DNA of 64,000 nucleotides from the NCBI GenBank assembly GCA_037044905.1, contig JBAOKB010000126.1, positions 186,001 through 250,000 of the forward strand, written 5' to 3'. The position numbers and the translations under genes are program-made. Each line of letters opens with the position of its first letter. The first letter of the stretch is position 1. This stretch comes from Hortaea werneckii. Lineage: Eukaryota > Ascomycota > Dothideomycetes > Mycosphaerellales > Teratosphaeriaceae. This document shows positions 34,766 to 46,831 of the stretch, one piece after another. Under the pieces are notes generated by a model. It did no database searches. It was not told the origin of the DNA and saw only the letters and a program-made list of their open reading frames with translations.

Positions 34766-36526
34766 TTAACAGTCAGGTCGATCCGTCACCTTCAGAGAAG
34801 GTGCTTTGCTGTCCCCGAGTGGAACGCCAGCGGTGCTTTCGGCATCGTCCACGTTCACGCCGTACACCAAGCTACCGCTTCGCTCAGATTCATCTCCGTC
34901 AACTTCGAGCCACTTCCCTGTGGGACTAGTAGCCTGCACAGGCGAAACCCAGCAAAGGGCGTAGTATACCAAAGCAGCAACTAGAAAGCCGCAAAAGAAG
35001 TTGAGGTTGTACTACACATTGTGTTAGTCTCTTCTTGACAACATCAATCGGCAAGGCTTACTTACAATGTATGTTGCACCTTTGGGTACTTTGTTGCCGA
35101 CAGCCCCGGCAAAGCCGACCACGTTGATCAATATGCCGGCAATGTAAGCAGCGTAAGCTCGCCAGTGAACGCCAAAGGTGTAATGATACGGACCAGAGCG
35201 AAGGGTAGAATACAAGTCGCGCGTCTGCAAATATCCCTTGCGGACGGCGTAATAGTCGCACACCATAACTCCTGCAATGCTCGACAGGAAGACTGAGTAC
35301 GCGCTCAGGTAAGTGGTGAAGTTGTTGCTACTCGACAGCAGATGCCATGGACACATGGCTATTCCAATCCCGGCACAGATGTATGATCCTCGCCGGATGC
35401 TGATCCATCGCGGCAACAAGGCTGTCATGTCTGTTCCAGCGGAGATGCTGTTTGCTGCAATGTTCGTTCCGAGCTGCGCCAGCGTGAAAGCGGCTGCGAT
35501 GACAAAGACACCAAAGCGAGTAGCTCCGCCAGCATTTGGTTGCTCAAGGAAACTCTGAAGCAGGTCCAGCGGGTCCCAAATGGGATCTCCACCGAAGATG
35601 ACGGTGGACGAGGAGCTGGCGATGATGCCAATAAAACTCGTCAATGCAAATCCGACGGGGATGGTAATTAGTTGCGACCACAAGGCGTCTTTGGGTCGCC
35701 TGGCAAATCGTGCAAAGTCTGGGTTGTTCACGATCAATGCTGCGAAGTTGGCGATGGCGCTCATAATGCCTTTGATGATGGCCCAAGCCCGTTCGCTTCC
35801 ATGGATTGTCGACGGCTGCTTCACGATTGGCCCGAGACCGCCAGCTGCCACAATCGCCCAAATGAAGAAGGCAATGCCCGCCGCCGGGGCGACAAAGGAC
35901 TTGACTGTAAAGAGATGGCGGATCTTGTAGACAGGGAACCACAGAAATGGTAGCGAGCCCAGCCAGAATAGAAAGAAGGAGACAAAGTCTCTAGTATTGG
36001 TTCCAGAAGACGCGGGCATGGTGTTCTGAGGGCCATCGTATTGGTCCCAGCTTCTCCAGATGGAGGATATCATTAATCGTACGCAGGTGCCGCCAATCCA
36101 GGATTGCACGCCATACCAGATGCATGCCATGACAGCGCGGTTGATTACGGGCCACAACGAGCCCCAAATGCCGAACGAAGCCCTAGCAGAGACAGGAAAG
36201 CTGAGATGATACTTTGCGCCTATTCTCCCCGTGAGACAGACGAAGCACCCTGCTATCGCATAGCCCAGCCAGGTACATATCCAAGACTCATACCACGATA
36301 GGCCACCCTGCACGTTCGAGGCCGAAATCATCCAGGTGTTGATGTTGAAGCAATCGGCTATCCAGAACGCGACGAAGTTTCTGGATCGCCAGATTCGTCG
36401 CTCGGGCTCAACAGGCTTTAGATCTTCGTTCGTCAGCATAAGCTGGGCATTGCTAAGTCCAGGCTCGCTCTCGACGGCGAACCGGTCGAGGATTCTTCCC
36501 AGCTTTGAGCGTTGTAGTCTTTCCAT
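34766..36526 (-). CDS. NCS1-family nucleobase/allantoin-type permease
   Basis: Predicted 568-residue plasma-membrane transporter in two exons, 36526-35066 and 35011-34766. The intron 35012-35065 (GTAAGT..TGTAG, phase 0, GACTAAC branch site) joins KGATYI to YNLNFFCGFLVAALVYYALCW. Family signatures: NINTWMISASNVQGGLSWYESW in the first membrane helix, SFPVSARASFGIWGSLWPVINRAVMACIWYG, and NNPDFARFARRPKDA. About twelve hydrophobic segments are visible, with charged cytosolic ends. The NCS1 Fur-type group imports uracil, uridine, allantoin, hydantoins or related heterocycles; which one cannot be told. The tail is acidic with Ser residues. Position between a P450 and a Zn2Cys6 regulator suggests it brings in the substrate of the neighbouring enzymes, which is inference. 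Confidence 0.92.
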
Positions 36527-37544
36527 GATCGCCAAAGATGGCGGCGTCTGCAATGAACAACTATAAGGAATGAGTGGATCAATAGGAAACGATCATTGGC
36601 AAAGACGTTTTATGGACGAAGAAGGCAGTTGTCTTTGGATGCTGTAGAAGTACCATGACCATGACCAGGGAAAGGGAAACCCCCAACCTTTGTATCTCAC
36701 ACTGAACGGCCATCATGTTCAAATTAATGACAATGACAGAGCCAATATCTCCGGCTACGCAAGATAATGGCAAGTTTCTTGCTGCTTCTGGACGAGCGTA
36801 TGCAATGTACGCAAGCATGTTCCGGCTCTTGACGATGTTGATAGTGACAGCGGGACTTTTGGGTTTGATAAGCTGAGCCAGTCTCCATTTCAGCCAGTCG
36901 CCCGCCTACAGTTGCAACCGTTGACTCGATGTGATCGAGTCACATCATCTATCCTCCTTGACAAAAGTCGAAGGACATTGACTCCCCGTCCCTTCTCGAT
37001 GTCAGTCCTGCCATGCGTAGGGACCTGCCATAATGTTGGTTCCAGTTGAGTGAAAGACGATGTTCAACTTGAGAAGACGGCTGCCATCTCTCAAGCACTT
37101 AATATGTTACTGAAACTGACTTTTCCTTTTGCGGCGTGGTAGTCAGCGCCAGTCATGCGACAAGTTTTGGCAATCTGGAGATAGATGCAACCGATAGATG
37201 GCCGCCGGTCTATCGGCGAGCGCCGGGCTAATTTGCTCCCAGCTGTCTGGTCTGTCTGCTTGGCGGAACCAAACACTGTTGAAGGGTGGTGGGAAGTAAC
37301 AGTAAATGCATGCTATCCCAAAGTCTCATGAAGATCTAATCATTCCTGTCGTCAAGATAAAAAGAGCGAGGCTATCACGCGTTTCGCTACTCGCGACCAT
37401 AAGCAGCTTTGACATCCACAGATCGAATTAGCTTTCCGTCGAGAGGCCTTCGACGTGACATTCACGCGGTCTGCGTAACTCAAGCGTCCCAATTGGCACG
37501 ATCATCACTGGAACGTCTTGAGCGAAACTTCCTTCACGCTTCAA
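36527..37544. other. Upstream region of the permease gene
   Basis: About 1 kb between the permease start and the 3' end of the Zn2Cys6 regulator, both on the minus strand. No coding sequence seen. It contains the hairpin/palindrome at 36924-36944 listed separately. Confidence 0.5.
36924..36944. promoter_or_regulatory. Perfect 9-bp inverted repeat upstream of permease
   Basis: Arms TGACTCGAT and ATCGAGTCA with a 3-base GTG loop, 398 bases upstream of the permease start. Each arm begins with TGACTC, the half-site recognised by bZIP regulators of the Gcn4/CPC-1 type; the DNA-level symmetry is certain, the protein that binds is inference. A transcript would also fold into a hairpin. Confidence 0.5.
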
Positions 37545-39433
37545 CTACTCCCAAGAGTCAGGTAAAAGAACGCCCTCAGAGCCATGCTGCCCAGCATTTG
37601 TGAACATATTGTGCAAGCCAAAATCGCCCTCCAAGAGGTCTTCGTTCGAGAAGAGCAGAGAATCGCTCCATGATGCCGAATTAATATCGGTATAAGACTG
37701 CGTCTGTTCCACAGCTGGCACAGGCATCGCTGTGGAGTACTCGTCCCAGCCGGCAAAGGCAAGACTGGCCTTGTAATTACAATAAAACTCGTGCATTCTT
37801 GAGACAGATGAAAGTAAAACAGCCGGCGCTGACTTTTCGTCAACAGCATTGCATTTCGCTGCCGTTTTTTCAATCCTGTCAAAATAGGCTTCCAGTTGCA
37901 GATCACTGGGATCGAACACGCTGCCATAGGTGTTTCCAAGAGCTGTACAAGCAATGTAAGCCTTAACGAGGATATAGATTGCGTAAAGCACCCTAGGTGG
38001 AAATAGCAAGCCAGGCAGTGCTAGGACAACGTTTAGAGGTCCGCATTGCAGTAGACGTCGATGAGGACGTGTGCAGAGCAAGCTATTGCGGCTAATGCAT
38101 CGGCATGCTCAGAGAGCGCTAGAGGAGCAGGGAAATCCGTCACGCTTAAGCGTTCAGTGACAAAGGGTGCGGTAAAACTTGGCTTGTTGGAGGAGGTATG
38201 CAGGACGTGCTCGTGCAGGAAGAGCATCGCCGCGTTGTGCCAGATCTGAAGGGCAAGCTGCGAGCGATAAGGTACAGGTATTTGAGCTTGCCAGTCCAGA
38301 ATGTTGTTCTGAAGCCTTTGCTTCTTGCCCTGTGTCTCTTTCGAACACACGTCCGGGACGAGATCCATGTTAGAGAGCTCCATTTCCGTTGCAATCTTGG
38401 CGCAGACGCTTTCGGCACGTATGTATTGTGCGAGTAACTTGTCATTTGGTACCGCGTGAGGAGAGTACTCAAGCATCATCAGGGTTTGATCGTGGTGAAG
38501 AGTCCATGTCTCTTTCTGTGGCAAGCGTCCATAGTTACACCATGCGGCGGAAAGCATGTAGCCAGTCAGCCAAGCCCGCCATGTGGCAGCTGCATCGAAG
38601 TTCTCATGATCAGTGTCGCCTGCTGTCCCAGGAAGGCCTCTCTGGGGGATACGTGGGTCACTAGCAACGCCAAGGTCCTTTGCCATGTCTGACACGGCAT
38701 CGATCAGTTGGTGAACGGCAACATGCTTGTAATTCTTTGGCGCCCACCACCAGAAGCAACCGATCAACAGCGCTTGCAGCACCTCTATCGACCGTGGCGA
38801 AGACATCATGATGTTGGATGCTTCATCCGTGATGAGGAGCTTAGCAAGTCTCTCCTGGTCCTCTACGCTCACAAATCCTGTAGCACCGGCATAGATGATA
38901 GCTTGCAAGACCTTGGGCTTGGTCGACCGTAGGATTTCATATGAATGATCCGCTGGTACTGGCAAGATTGGGAAGTTGGGGTAGACATCATGGATATAGC
39001 GGTGCAGGATACGGGTCTGTATGTGAACTGGCACGATCCCGTCCAGTTGGAAGGTAGCTGTGTTGCCAATAGACACAGCGGCTGGCGTCTCATGTCCACC
39101 CTCGTATCTTCGTTTCTTTGATGCGTTGGACGAGGTGGCACTGGATGGTGCCGCTGCTGCATTCTCGTCGGCAAAGCCGATGTCATCCGCGAGTAATGAG
39201 TCGTCGGGCGAGAGGCCCTGAGCCTCCAGTAACCTCGTGAGAGCTTGCACTTTTGCTTCCAGCTCTGCGACTCGATCTTTTTGTCTCTTTGGGGGAGTAA
39301 TTGTGCATTCTTTGTTAAGGCGCGTGCATCTCTGACAAGGCGGCCCACCGCCGGTGGAACCTAACTCGCACTTGATCTTGATGCTGTGGCAAGCATCGCA
39401 TGCTCGCGCACGATGCTTCGCAACCGAAGACAT
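37545..39433 (-). pseudogene. Zn2Cys6 transcription factor with one frameshift
   Basis: Fungal binuclear-cluster regulator, probably about 629 residues if whole. The zinc cluster is complete at residues 12-43 (C-x2-C-x6-C-x10-C-x2-C-x6-C), followed by a basic linker PPKRQKDR and a coiled-coil dimerisation helix (VAELEAKVQALTRLLEAQGL). The middle region starts VPVHIQTRILHRYIHDVYPNFP, usual for the fungal transcription factor domain. Near 38030-38045 the frame ends at a stop after IDVYCNADL, while the continuation LNVVLALPGLLFPPRVLYAIYILVKAYIA is in another frame. No GT..AG pair in matching phase bridges it. It is therefore either a real frameshift or a sequence error. Start set at 39433, just before the cluster. 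It sits between the permease and the dehydrogenase and may regulate them. Confidence 0.78.
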
Positions 39434-40015
39434 TGCCGAAGACGTTGTGTTGGGCCCTGTCCACTTTCTTATTCTCAGTTGAGTGCGCAATGCTCGCGTT
39501 CTCATCCATGATGCAAACACAGCCCAAGCTGAAGAGGCGCAGGAACAGGAAGGTTTAGAGAAGCTTGGGCCATTTACCCGGATGGGCAGCAGGTTGGAGG
39601 AGTGCAGGAACAAATAAAGGTCTCGTTCCTATTGGGAGAGTGCGTAGGCGCATACAGTCTAAACTTGCTATAAGGATCGCAAAAATTGAACGCATCTCAT
39701 CGCTATGGAGGCAGTATTGCTAAGTGAAGGCACAATATAGTAGCATCAAGAGCGAAAAAGCTAACGGGGATTCAGGACAATAGAGCGGTATTGCTAGTCG
39801 AAGGACTCCTACGTCGAATTCGAACTGTAATCTGTCTTTGACACGAGTTTCACGCGGCGCTTTACAATGCCTTGAGGAAAGCCAGTGTGTACTGGAAGAA
39901 ACACTGATTCGACGTCCCCTAGATGTTGTGGCGCAGGATTATACAGGAGCATTCATCACCAACGCATTGGCTTTGCCCGATCACTATTCGAGAGACTACA
40001 ATAGGAAGACGTGCT
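39434..40015. other. Upstream region of the Zn2Cys6 gene
   Basis: About 580 bases between two minus-strand genes; promoter of the regulator and 3' end of the dehydrogenase. A short plus-strand frame has no support. Confidence 0.45.
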
Positions 40016-40819
40016 TCACCAAGGTAGCTCCATCCCCTCGCGATGCCAGAACAAACCTGTCTCTTCAAGACCTTTTGTCTGCATGACGTGCCATAACTTC
40101 CGAGCAGCTTCCTCTGGCTCAACTGCCTCAGGATTGGTCATACCTGGGTTGAGGTTGCTGTTTACATAGCCTGGGTGCAGTAACGAGACTACGATTCCCT
40201 TGTCTCTGAGGTCCACTGCCATGCTCTTGCCTATGCTGTTCACTGCAGCTTTCGACGCACGATAAGCGTACGAGCCGCCTGAGGTGTTGTCCGCTATGCT
40301 GCCTACTCTGCTACTTACTATGCCGATTCGGGGAGGCTCTGCTGCGAAAGGAGGAGATTGGGAAGTAAGGCTTGAGTAACGAGCATTGGACCACTGTCGC
40401 ATCAGATGTCAGGACCTTTCTCTCTGCCTTTCCCTCAAACAGCCAACCGACTTACAATGTATTGGTCTCAAACGTTGTGGTCAAAACATCCTTATTCGTC
40501 GTATCTAGCGCATCTAGCTCGTGCGGTGCCATGGTGCCGGCCACGTTCAATAGAACATCTACGGGCTTGCCAGCAAGCTGGGCAGCGAGGCCATCGATGG
40601 ATTCGGGAGAGCGGACATCGAGACGGTGAAGACGGGCTTGGAGAGCTGAAGCCCTTCCCCTACTTGATAATCACAAGCATGAACTTCCCAGCCCTGAGCT
40701 CCCGGTCAGCTCTGTTATCGTGATTGCGGACTTGGGCATCAATCGACCTCGCTTATGAGAAGCTGTGCCCAGGCATTTCCAATGCCACTGTTTGCACCTG
40801 TGACCACTGCGACCGGCAT
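40016..40819 (-). pseudogene. Short-chain dehydrogenase/reductase, two frameshifts
   Basis: Rossmann-fold SDR with intact motifs but a broken frame. It starts MPVAVVTGANSGIGNAWAQLLISE (TGxxxGIG nucleotide-binding motif); an intron 40694-40747 (54 nt, GCTGACC branch, CTCAG) leads to GWEVHACDYQVG. Frame must then shift near 40651-40664, next to runs of G, to read ARLHRLDVRSPESIDGLAAQ and LLNVAGTMAP (NNAG-type motif). A second intron 40394-40455 (GTAAGT..CGACAG) leads to GPMLVTQALLPNL, after which a second shift near 40340-40363 is needed to reach PPRIGIVSSRVGSIAD and the catalytic YRASK. The C terminus is open to its stop. NAD(P)-dependent alcohol/ketone oxidoreduction is the family role. Either decayed or carrying assembly indels. 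Confidence 0.8.
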
Positions 40820-41357
40820 TTTGCTCAAAGCGAATGTCTAGTAGCGTCAAGCCTCTGGGGTTGTTGGCTCTCTAGGAGTAGAACGGCATGAAGCTCACCA
40901 GGAACCGAGTGTATGACGTTTCACAGCGAGGATTAGAAAGCGGGAGACCGAATGCAGCTGTGCTCTCTGTGCCACCTGTAGAACTTACTCTTCTGTGCAC
41001 ACGAAACGAGCTATCGTAACCTTCACTGTCGTGGAGAGATCAGTGTATTGTCGCAGAGTGGATTTCATCATTCTGCGAGGGAAAACCGTAGCCCACAACA
41101 TTGGTTGCTATGTTGGTAGCCGCAATCGAGTCCGTGCTCGAGCTACTACATGGGACTATGATGGAACAACGATAAGATTCGTATATGAGAACGTTCTTTG
41201 TCGACAGAATAGCTTGACATTTATTACCTTGACCAAGCGATGTCTATGTTTGGAAGCCACCAGAGCAGTTGTATTGGTGACAATGTGTGCAGCTTCCAAT
41301 GCCACGTTGCCGTAGTAATAAATCATTGAACAATCCTAAGGGAATCTGCGTACCTCG
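40820..41357. other. Divergent promoter region, dehydrogenase/amidase
   Basis: About 540 bases between the starts of the minus-strand SDR and the plus-strand amidase; probably a shared promoter. No coding sequence recognised. Confidence 0.5.
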
Positions 41358-43260
41358 GTGATGGCGGGTACAAAGGAATACCAAAAACGTTCTGATGCTC
41401 TAAATCGCAACATATTTGAGAGTTATGAGAACATTCATGCGATGGCCAACTCACAATTTGATCTGCTCCGGCTTACTGCTACCGAAGCCGCAAGACTGCT
41501 CGACGAGGGGAGAACAACATCAGTCGAACTGGTGAAGGCTTACTTAGCTCAAATAAATGCACACAACCACTCTGGGCTCAAACTCAACGCACTAATTTCT
41601 GTTGCCCCCTTAGACCTCCTCGTCGCTACCGCTAGAAAACTCGACCAGGAACGCAGCTCTGGAAGCTGCCGCTCATCGCTGCACAGCATACCTTTTGTAT
41701 GTAAAGATGTGTCTGTCACGCATCCATCTTTGGGACTACCAACGACCGCCGGCGCACCATGTTTCCAATCGGCTGTGGCGAAGCGCACCAGCCCGGTGAT
41801 TGAACATCTTATAGGAATGGGCATGATCCTGATCGGCAAAGCAAACATGACCGAGTTCTGCGGACTGAAAACACCTGACCATACCACGGGCTGGAGTCCA
41901 GTGGGAGGACAGACGCAAAGCCCATATGTCTTCGGCGGGCTCGAAGAAGGCGAGAAGGTAATCGGTCACTCGAGTCTCGGTGGGAGCTCGAGCGGGAGCG
42001 CGAGCGCAGTTGCTGCTGGGTTTGTGCCTTTGAGTATAGGGACCGAAGTCTGCAACAGTATCGTCACTCCTGCTAGTAGAGCAGGCTTGTACGCCCTCAA
42101 GTGTAGCAATGATGCTGTCAACGGGGCCGGGTGTTTTGGCTTCAGTAAACACCTGGACTGTATTGGCGGTATGACCAAAAGTGTGAGGACCTCGCGGTGC
42201 TCACATCGGCATTGATGCAGCGAGAGAGTCCGTTCGATCTTGGGAATAGGCGCTGCGACGGCTTCCGTGTTGCGTTCACCGAGCTTGAAGGATGGATTTG
42301 GCCGGAAAGTGCCTGCTCGTGGCCTGGCAAGACACTTTCAGTAACAGTCTGTGGAAAAAAGTGGGAAGATAGTGGCTTCTGAGCTAATAATGAGCAGGAG
42401 AACGGATATACCGAAGCAGCTTCTAAGCTCAAGTCTTTGGGATCACAAGTGACCGAAAACGTTGGCATCCCGACACCATGGGCAGAGTTTGAGATGGAGG
42501 GCGAGAACATATTCACTGAGATTTCTCGTCAGTCGTTTTAAGGCATCTCCACGATGAACGTTGCTGACTACGGGGCAGTCTTTGATCTTGTCAATGACCG
42601 TTTGCCAGCCTTTATCAATGAGTTCGATACGTGCGAAGTTCGCTCGCTCGCAGAGATCGTGACCTACAACGAGCAGAACAGAGATGTTTGCATGCCGCAA
42701 GGGCATGAAGGCCAGAGTGACCTGACCAACCTTGCGGGAACCCTTCGAGATTGTGCAAAGCAGAAGGCTTTGCTGGTGGAGATGCGTCGTCGAGGCACAC
42801 TCGCCCTAGACAAGGTGTTGGAGGATCATGATGTGATCGCTTCCATCGCAGATGGCCCTCTTCCGATGTATGCAGCTGCAGCAGGTATGTGGCATGCTCC
42901 CCTTTACCAGGTTGGGAGGTCTACCCCGCTGAGCCCGCATCAATGTATGCATTGTCGACAGCAAGCAATATGCATTATGCAGTTCGCATCGCAATCGGCA
43001 TATGTACCCGGATATGGCCACCGGATAAGATGAAACTGTTGGCTGACGAGAGAATCCTTTACCTAGGCTATCCCATCGCGTGTATACCACTGGGTGTGGT
43101 GAAGTATAGCGACGAGAACGAGAGGCCGTACGGACTGAGTCTGACAGCCGGAATGGGGCAAGAAGGCAAACTCTTGCGGTTCATGGCAGCCTTTGAGTCT
43201 GCATTCCCGTCACGGCCGCTGCCCCAATCACTGCTTCAGTGGCGAGACACATCCAATTGA
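41358..43260 (+). pseudogene. Amidase-signature enzyme, disrupted
   Basis: Amidase signature family hydrolase of amides (Ser-cisSer-Lys triad). Seen: the Lys-containing loop SIPFVCKDVSVT, GLPTTAGAP, LIGKANMTEFCG, and the Gly/Ser motif SSLGGSSSGSASAVAAGFVPLSIGTE with both serines. After GGMTKSVR the frame must shift near 42180-42195 to read DLAVLTSALMQRESPFDLG. An in-frame TGA at 42380 and a TAA at 42538 then interrupt the sequence ANNEQENGYTEAASKLKSLGSQVTENVGIP and NVADYGAVFDLVNDRLPAF. Near the end an intron of 190 nt (about 42882-43071, GTATGT..CCTAG, with GCTGACG branch) joins MYAAAAG to YPIACIPLGVVKYSDENERPYGL. Stops as well as a shift make this the best candidate for genuine decay in the block. 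Confidence 0.8.
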
Positions 43261-46200
43261 AACTCAATCGTGGGAAGCTAGCCGCTGTCTGACTCGTCTG
43301 AACATCTCGCAGCTTTACAGGGGGTGCAAATACCTGCTGCAACCTTCACACAGGTTGATTGCTTTCAGCGCTACCACGAGACACCCTGCGAAACGCTGGA
43401 AACGCATCGGCAGCGTTGGGCAAATCTCACCGGAAGAAGCAGTGCGGCTATGGTGCAGCCACTCAAACAACTTTGTTGGATATCTCGTCACAGCAGGCAA
43501 GGCCAGCAGAGGCCCCACCCACCCTGGCAACCGTAGGCCACGCACAAGCCAACACGTTCCCAGAGAGGGCCGTGAGCATCGAATGTTCCATGCCTTCCAT
43601 GCATCAAGCCTGTAGAGTGATTGGTGCCAGACGTGAACCCGCAGCAGCAGGCACACACCACCATCCATGATCCGGCAATCGTCGGATGCGAGTTAGCGAG
43701 ACGCTTTGGCAGGACTTATCCATGCAACCCAGGCTAGAAGGCTGTGTTTGGCTTGAGTCGCGCGATCCATCCAAGGGTCTCGGGGATCTCGAGCGTTTCA
43801 GGCGGTCGCAGCTCTTCCGTGCGGTGTGTGTGTCAGCGGAAACGAGTTTCCAACAGCATGCAATCTGATATGAGACCAGACTGAAAGCATGGCGTCTTAC
43901 GGGCCGTTGTAAGGTGATCAAAAGTGAAGTGACGCCTGTAACTCCAACAACACGGGTATCCATGACCGGAGACGATGCCGCAGGCGTTGGCTGCCCGCGG
44001 GCGCTCCGGTCCACACATGATGTTTTCGCCTGAATTACTTTGCAGAACTGACACGCAGCAGGAACAATGTAGCTATGATATCGGTTGGTGTCTTGATGTG
44101 GCAGAAAGTCCAATGACAAACCGCGCACATGATGTTTCTCAATGCAGCGCGAGAAGTTCTAAATGGTGCTTTGAAATTTAATTGGTGGCTCAGCCACAAG
44201 CGTAATAGGTGACATGGCTAGCTCATGCATGCAATGCTCTTTTACAATACCACCATCATGTCCGGCTGGTCACACCGCTTGCTTCCGAATCTGCCACTGG
44301 CCCATGTCAGAAAATGCTGGCTCTTCATGATTGCATCGTCAATCCGCCAACGTGACAAACCGGTGACCAGCCGCTCCTGATTTTGTAACCGCTGTATCAA
44401 AATCTCCCAGGCCGCGGGCGCCGAAGCCTGGCGTCTTAGAAGGTCGTACAGCTTTCCGACATTTCCGGCCCAGTAGATGGCTGACACCAAGTACATCTCA
44501 CGTATCGGTCATGCCATTCTTGCTTGCCAAGCAACGAAGGAGCGCGAGCAAGTTACCTTCGTTACCACTCTGTCCGATCCCGTTCAAGCAGTCATGACCT
44601 CGGACTTTGGTTGTGGGCGCAATCAATGCCTGCCCTCGCCGCCCACGCGGTTCTCACTCCGGGTACGGCAGGAGTGCACAGACAGTGACAGACTTGAACC
44701 GCCTTATGAGACCCTTGCTATTCTCGAATGACCGAGATTTTCTCCTATCAGATTTGATCATAGGGCTAAAGATGGGCACTCTAAAATTGTCTCCTCTCCA
44801 CATCCAGGATTTCGCTTTTCCAGCACTACGCACGGCTTTGCCAAGAATACGTTGCGTGAAAGCTGTCGAAACCGGCGCAGACCCCTTGGAACCGTCCAGC
44901 GGCCCCAAATCAAAAGAGAGGGGCTAGCGAGGGTTAAGGTACCGGTCAAGCTAGCGGCTCCCAGTGTCGCGCTGCAAGAGGGCATCATAATCACGACATT
45001 ATTCACGGCAGGCGCAAGCACAGTGGTGAAGCATACAGAGGGTTTTTACAATTGAGGTGTCATAGATGATGAGGTCCGCCAGCATGATGCATGCAAACTC
45101 CCTCGGCCGTTTTTGCTTTCTGCGCTGCTTTGACGTACAGTTACTACAAGGGAACAGTCCCTCGTACTTAGCGATAGAAAGGATTCGCCGGCGCTGGCAA
45201 GCCCGGCAAGAGACCGATAATACGAGAGGCTTGTAATTGCGCTGTGCTGGCTGCCGAGATAGGCTACCCGCATGGCTCCGGCTGTTCGGAGTGCCTCAGC
45301 TGCAAGCAGCAGTTCGCACCTGTCAGAGAACAGCCCGGCTGCAGCTTAGCGGGAGCGACCTTGCCATGCATTTCCTACTGCACTGTCAATAATGTACGTT
45401 GCCTTGTGACGCAGTGGGGGTCGAAAGTCGTCTGCCTTGCCAACGCACCATGGTGGTCATGACCACCGCGGCTGAATGAGGGTTGCATAGGAAGGAAGGG
45501 CTCGCGAAGGCGAAGGTCGCGGTTGGCCGCGTCGCCCGCCACGCACGAGCAAACGATAACCTGGCTCGTAACCGCAGGGCTATGGGATCGGCATTCATAA
45601 CAGCCCTGGTGCACAAGAGCGCCCGTGCAGTCTGTGACGTCGGAGGTGGCTGTTGAAACATTCTTACTCCACAACGTAGAGCGTTGCGCTAGTGTGCCGT
45701 ACCTGACGAGCGAGCGTGGGAGACAACTGTCGCGGCATTAATGGTTCCATCCATTGCATGCGTGGGCGGGGCGTCAGCACAGCGACAGTAGTCGAAGGCA
45801 TGCCGCCGGTTCCAGCAGCAGCCCAGCGGCAGGAGCGCAAGTCATGCCACGGGATTTAGTGATGATCGCTTGATACAGTGGCCGGCACTCAACCCTGGCC
45901 GTCCAGGGATGGGAGCGGTTGGTAGATTTGGGCCCCAGCGCGCAAAAGTCAACGCTCGCCGTTGGAAAGCTTGTAACTAAAAGTGCGGGATCTACCACCT
46001 TCACCCGCCGCGGTGCGAGCTTCTCTGTCAAGTCGCTCTCCTGAGAGAAAGTTCACGGCTTCGCCAACCTTTCTTCGCACACGACATTGCATTTCCTGCT
46101 GGCTCCCTTCCCTTGCTCTGCCCGCCCGCAGAGGACCCCTCACCCCAGTCGCTCATTATTCCAGCACCACGCCCGCAGCGCCCACCGCCAGGTCCCGCAT

Positions 46201-46366
46201 CGAGATTATTCTTATTATCGCTGAAACCGCGAGCCGGATTCCGCCTGCCAACTTTTCGACGTTCCTTCGAACACCCCTCTGCGCCTTGCAGTGCCCCACG
46301 CTTGGCTCAGCCGCGCAGGAAGGAAAGACGCACCTCACTCCTCCTGGACTCAGCCGCTTGCGCATC

Positions 46367-46399
<33 letters not shown>

Positions 46400-46831
46400 G
46401 GCGCTGCTGCACGCCTAATTAAACCAGGCCGGCGCGTTCCGTGCAGCAGCAGCATCGCATCTCGTCTGCCTGGGGCAGACCGAAGAGTAGGGTGCGCGAC
46501 GCTTTCGCTCGCACACACGCACGCACGTATACAACCATAACCCCGACCGAGGCTGGCCCCTCCTGCGCTGCGCTGTGCGCCTTGTACCATCGACGCCGTG
46601 ATTACGGATCTGTTCGGCTGCGTCTGACAGACCCTTCCTCTTGTCGAGGCACTACCGTCGCATAATACAATTGCCGGCCCTTGGACTTCGTAGTAGCCTG
46701 TCTCTCTCCGCCGGGCTTAGGACCCCCGGCTCCCTTGTGCCTTCCACGTTGAGCATTGAGTGGTCTTGCGACTGGGACAGGATGCGCAAATTGCGCGCTG
46801 TCAACTAAGCTCTCGTCCTCCACCTCTACTC
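43261..46831. other. 3.5-kb region without a recognised gene
   Basis: Between the amidase relic and the phospholipase C gene. Many short open frames on both strands, none with a recognisable motif or a convincing splice partner. From about 45,980 the plus strand becomes pyrimidine-rich and probably represents the long promoter/leader of the phospholipase C gene; it includes the tetranucleotide repeat at 46369-46396. No transposon ends, tRNA or rRNA were recognised. Confidence 0.5.
46369..46396. repeat. (GCTT)7 microsatellite
   Basis: Seven consecutive GCTT units followed by an imperfect GCTG, in the leader/promoter of the phospholipase C gene, about 440 bases before its start codon. Confidence 0.9.
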
